A stretch of 64,000 bases of DNA from Chelonoidis abingdonii (lineage: Eukaryota; Chordata; Testudines; Testudinidae). Below are positions 61,501 through 64,000 of this stretch, piece by piece; the first letter of the stretch is position 1, and each line of letters begins with the position of its first letter. Made by a program: the position numbers and the translations under genes. The stretch lies in NCBI RefSeq assembly GCF_003597395.2, contig NC_133782.1:10507126-10571125 (forward strand), in the 5' to 3' direction. A model generated the notes under the pieces. The model worked only from the letters and a program-made list of their open reading frames with translations. It did not search any database and was not told the DNA's origin.

Positions 61501-61854
61501 AATTTTGCTGCACAACCAAGCAGACGAATTTATGGAAGGAGAGTTAAATACAGCAACAAAGCAAAGTGCCTCTGGGGAGCTCTCTGCTCCCTGGCACAAA
61601 CATCGTCATCTTTCCTGTCCACTAAGGGAATGAGACTAATGACGAGCTCTCTGCTTTTGTGAAGGCTCCAACCATGTACCCAGATGGCACATGGCACACA
61701 GAGTTCATTGGCTGTAATGGTGCGGGATCGTCAGCATGCAGCTTCTCTTGATGAGCCTGTGTTTGAGCAACTTCAGTACACTGGCTTTTTGTAACATTTA
61801 CCAGCCCTTGTTTACATATATTTGAGGCTTTCTTACATGGGAACTGTAACCTTG

Positions 61855-62323
61855 TGTCACAGGGTCCCGTGCAGGCTCTCCCACTTTTGTGCCTGCACGC
61901 TGTGTTTAGGCTGGTATAATAAAGATTGTTCACTCCTTCTTTTGTTGGATCACCCAAGTATCTTTATTTACAGTGCTCATGCAGTTCCCAGATCCCACAA
62001 CAGTGCCCCACAGACCCTCCCCAGGGTCTTCTGGCCCTTGAGGCTTCCTTGTTGGCAAGAAGACAGAGATACTGCCCTCCTGTCTCCTCCCAAGCTAGCC
62101 TCCTCACTGAGGTTTGCCTAGGGCTTTTATAGCCCTTTCCTGCTCCAGCCCAGCTGTCACTACTTAGCTTGGTATGTTCCTCTGAGCCAGCCTTCATTAG
62201 GGCTTGCAGCTGGGCTCCCTGCTGAATACCTGGATCAGTACACCTGGCTTCCTGGCCAGAGAGCAGGCTGCACCCAGCATTTTGGCAGGGCTTTAAAGGG
62301 GGTTTTACTCCTATCCTGCCACA
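61855..62323 (-). mobile_element. Solo LTR, same orientation as PHACTR3
   Basis: A 469-bp element is bounded by TG...CA (plus strand TGTCACAGGG to CCTGCCACA). The flanking 5-mers CCTTG (61850-61854) and CCTCG (62324-62328) agree at 4 of 5 positions. On the minus strand it has TATAAAAGCCC (62121-62131) and, about 155 nt downstream, AATAAA (61963-61968), the layout of a retroviral or Gypsy LTR. No internal genes are present. The family is not settled. Confidence 0.78.
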
Positions 62324-62574
62324 CCTCGTCTCATTTTTTTTCCTACTCAGAGTCCTCTGCTTCTTAGACAAATCAAAAAGATCTCTCAGTAAATTGATCC
62401 ATGCTTCAACTTGGTGCTACCATGGAGGTCTTAAATCTTCCCTACCATCCTCAACGGTAAGTGAGGGTAACTGACGGTCCCTTCAGAGCGCCTCAGTACC
62501 AGCTCTTAATGTCTCAGGGGGGGTCACTAAGAGTAATGCAAAAAGTTCTGTTGACCCCACCTGGGACCTGAATG

Positions 62575-62678
62575 TAGGTGACCAGATGTCCCGATATTTG
62601 GGGCTTTTTTTTATATGGGTTCCTATTACCCACTCTGCCCCTGTCCCGATTTTTCACACTTGCTATCTGGTCACCCTA
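62575..62678. mobile_element. hAT-like MITE, TAGGGTGACC family, perfect duplication
   Basis: A 104-bp element runs from TAGGTGACCAGATGTCCCGA to CTATCTGGTCACCCTA. The flanking 8-mers CCTGAATG (62567-62574 and 62679-62686) are identical. It is the best preserved of the three copies in the window. Confidence 0.93.
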
Positions 62679-63328
62679 CCTGAATGCTCTCGGGCAAATT
62701 CTGCTGTCAGTTACATTCGAGACAGTAATAAACACGTAACTGTCAGTGAGGGTTCTACCAAAACACATAGATGCTAAACCTGGCAGAAAATCTTGATTGT
62801 CTTCCATCAGAAACACAGAGAAACTCATGAAAACAAATCCCAATGTTGGTATGTCACAGCTGATTTTTCCAGACTGCTTTGCCGCAGCATAATAGGACAC
62901 CTGGACATGAAAGTAGAATTTGGTCCCGGTGTCTCTGCACCACTTGCCCCTCGTGGGTGTGAAAGGCCAGTACTAGGAACTGAACTTATGGTTCCCATGT
63001 GTCAGTAAACAGTGCTAGTATTTAAACGGTGGAAAAATACGGGAGCTGCCCCAGGTAGCTTACAGTTGTAAAAAAAGGCTACCCCACCGCTAAGAAAAGC
63101 AAAGGACATACACAGTAGCGTCAGCCAGCAAAGTATACCTCAGGAAGAAGGTAACTAGGGGTCTCAGGACTCAATCTTTCTCCCATTTAAGTTAATGGCA
63201 AAACTCCTATTCACTTACGAGTTGCAATCTCAGACCCTCAGACACTGCCCCGTGCTGAGAATCATACAGGTAACAAGATAGATGGTTGTACAAGATGAAT
63301 GTAATCTGAACTAAACTAACATAGGAGA

Positions 63329-63480
63329 ACAGGTTTCAGAGTAGCAGCTGTGTTAGTCTGTATCCACAAAAAGAACAGCAGTACTTGTGGCACCTTAGAG
63401 AATAACAAATTTATTTGAGCATAAGCTTTCGTGGGCTACAGCCCACTTCATCGGATGCATGCAGTGTAAAATACAGATAC
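63329..63480. repeat. Dispersed sauropsid repeat (AGTACTTGTGGCACCTTAGAG type)
   Basis: GGTTTCAGAGTAGCAGCTGT, GTTAGTCTGTATCCACAAAA, CTTGTGGCACCTTAGAGAAT and AGCTTTCGTGGGCTACAGCC are a highly recognisable, very abundant vertebrate repeat. Its class is uncertain to me. Confidence 0.72.
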
Positions 63481-64000
63481 ATCGGATGTTCTGTTACACA
63501 CACCTTAAAAAATACATTTAGAACTACCTTTTAGAACTGCCATAAATAGATTCTTAAGTTAAATCAGCTACAGCATTCTGAGGACATTTCTCTAACTGTC
63601 CTTGTGTGCCGATTAAGAATATCCATAGAGCAGGGATAATGACTTTGGTTATGTTTTTGCACTGATACAAGCACACTGTCAACACTTAAGAAACAATGAG
63701 TAATTATAATAATAATAAAATGACAGCGATGAGAATACCAGCTGTGCATTGATTTGGGAGCAAATACAGAAACAGTAATAAATACATGCAATCCTCAGTG
63801 CCATTATAGAAAACAGGGGAGAGGAGACAAAGGGAAATAAATTGTGATCTCCTTCCATCAGAAATCCATAAAGCGCTCCATGGGACAGGCGCAGTGGCTG
63901 GCTCATGCTCATGAAAACAGACCACTTTGTGGGTACTTCGCAGCTGATTTTTTTCCAAAGGGCTTTGAAGAGGTATAATTATTTTCAAAAGCCTTAAGGA

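Larger units (their letters stand above)
44218..64000 (-). other. Region upstream of the first seen PHACTR3 exon (intron or 5' flank)
   Basis: No coding exon was recognised on either strand. The expected upstream exon should end in phase 1, encoding the human-like N terminus before DEMxQ, and was not found. The contents are MIR-like SINEs, CR1 and SINE pieces, two hAT-family elements, foldbacks, a probable MITE at 56.8 kb, a solo LTR at 61.9-62.3 kb, a MITE at 62.6 kb and a palindromic repeat at 63.33-63.48 kb. The stretches 48.6-52.9 kb and 58.6-61.8 kb hold little that I can name. Confidence 0.7.

Noticed and set aside
1..64000. CRISPR array, operon, phage or bacterial defence system
   Set aside because: No regularly spaced repeats, ribosome binding sites or dense coding; split exons, SINEs and LINEs show vertebrate nuclear DNA.

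Overview
This window is vertebrate genomic DNA, almost certainly from a cryptodiran (hidden-necked) turtle. The evidence is a full-length tRNA-derived SINE of the turtle Cry I type ending in a CR1-like ATTCTATGA tail (34541-34722), several CR1 LINE pieces (47.2-48.6 kb on the plus strand; 2.2 kb and 15.3-16.4 kb on the minus strand), and many short non-autonomous hAT-like elements with 8-bp target duplications. Nothing in it looks bacterial or plasmid-borne, and no CRISPR array or operon is present. Species cannot be fixed from sequence alone.

The one real gene I can support is PHACTR3 (phosphatase and actin regulator 3, scapinin), on the minus strand and incomplete at both ends. Seven internal coding exons run from high to low coordinates: 44056-44217, 40852-40929, 35907-36089, 29924-30109, 24388-24562 (possibly extended to 24652 or 24655), 22659-22909 and 12986-13139. 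Splice phases join without a break, and together they encode roughly 396 residues. They cover the basic [10 protein letters not shown] region, the N-terminal RPEL motif, the low-complexity middle, and the first C-terminal RPEL motif. The first exon(s) were not found above 44.2 kb, and the exons for the last RPEL motifs and the C-terminal PP1-binding end were not found below 13.0 kb. The window therefore looks like a slice through the middle of a large gene. Notable features are a GC-AG intron, a run of four frame-neutral exons, and an exon with three in-frame acceptor options.

The rest is intron or flanking sequence. 0-13 kb holds two hAT-like elements, an LTR nested inside a MITE, and a GC-rich repeat end. 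13-22.7 kb holds a probable Harbinger MITE and a CR1 copy interrupted by another insertion. 24.6-29.9 kb holds a GC-rich tandem-repeat element and two foldbacks. 30-36 kb holds two hAT-like elements and the SINE. 36-44 kb holds a MITE with a perfect duplication and a hairpin round a CA/TG repeat. 44-64 kb holds CR1 and a SINE fragment, a second copy of the GC-rich hAT family, a foldback with tRNA-like arms, a solo LTR oriented like PHACTR3, and a third copy of a short MITE family. Repeat names rest on recognition of termini and duplications, not on a database search.
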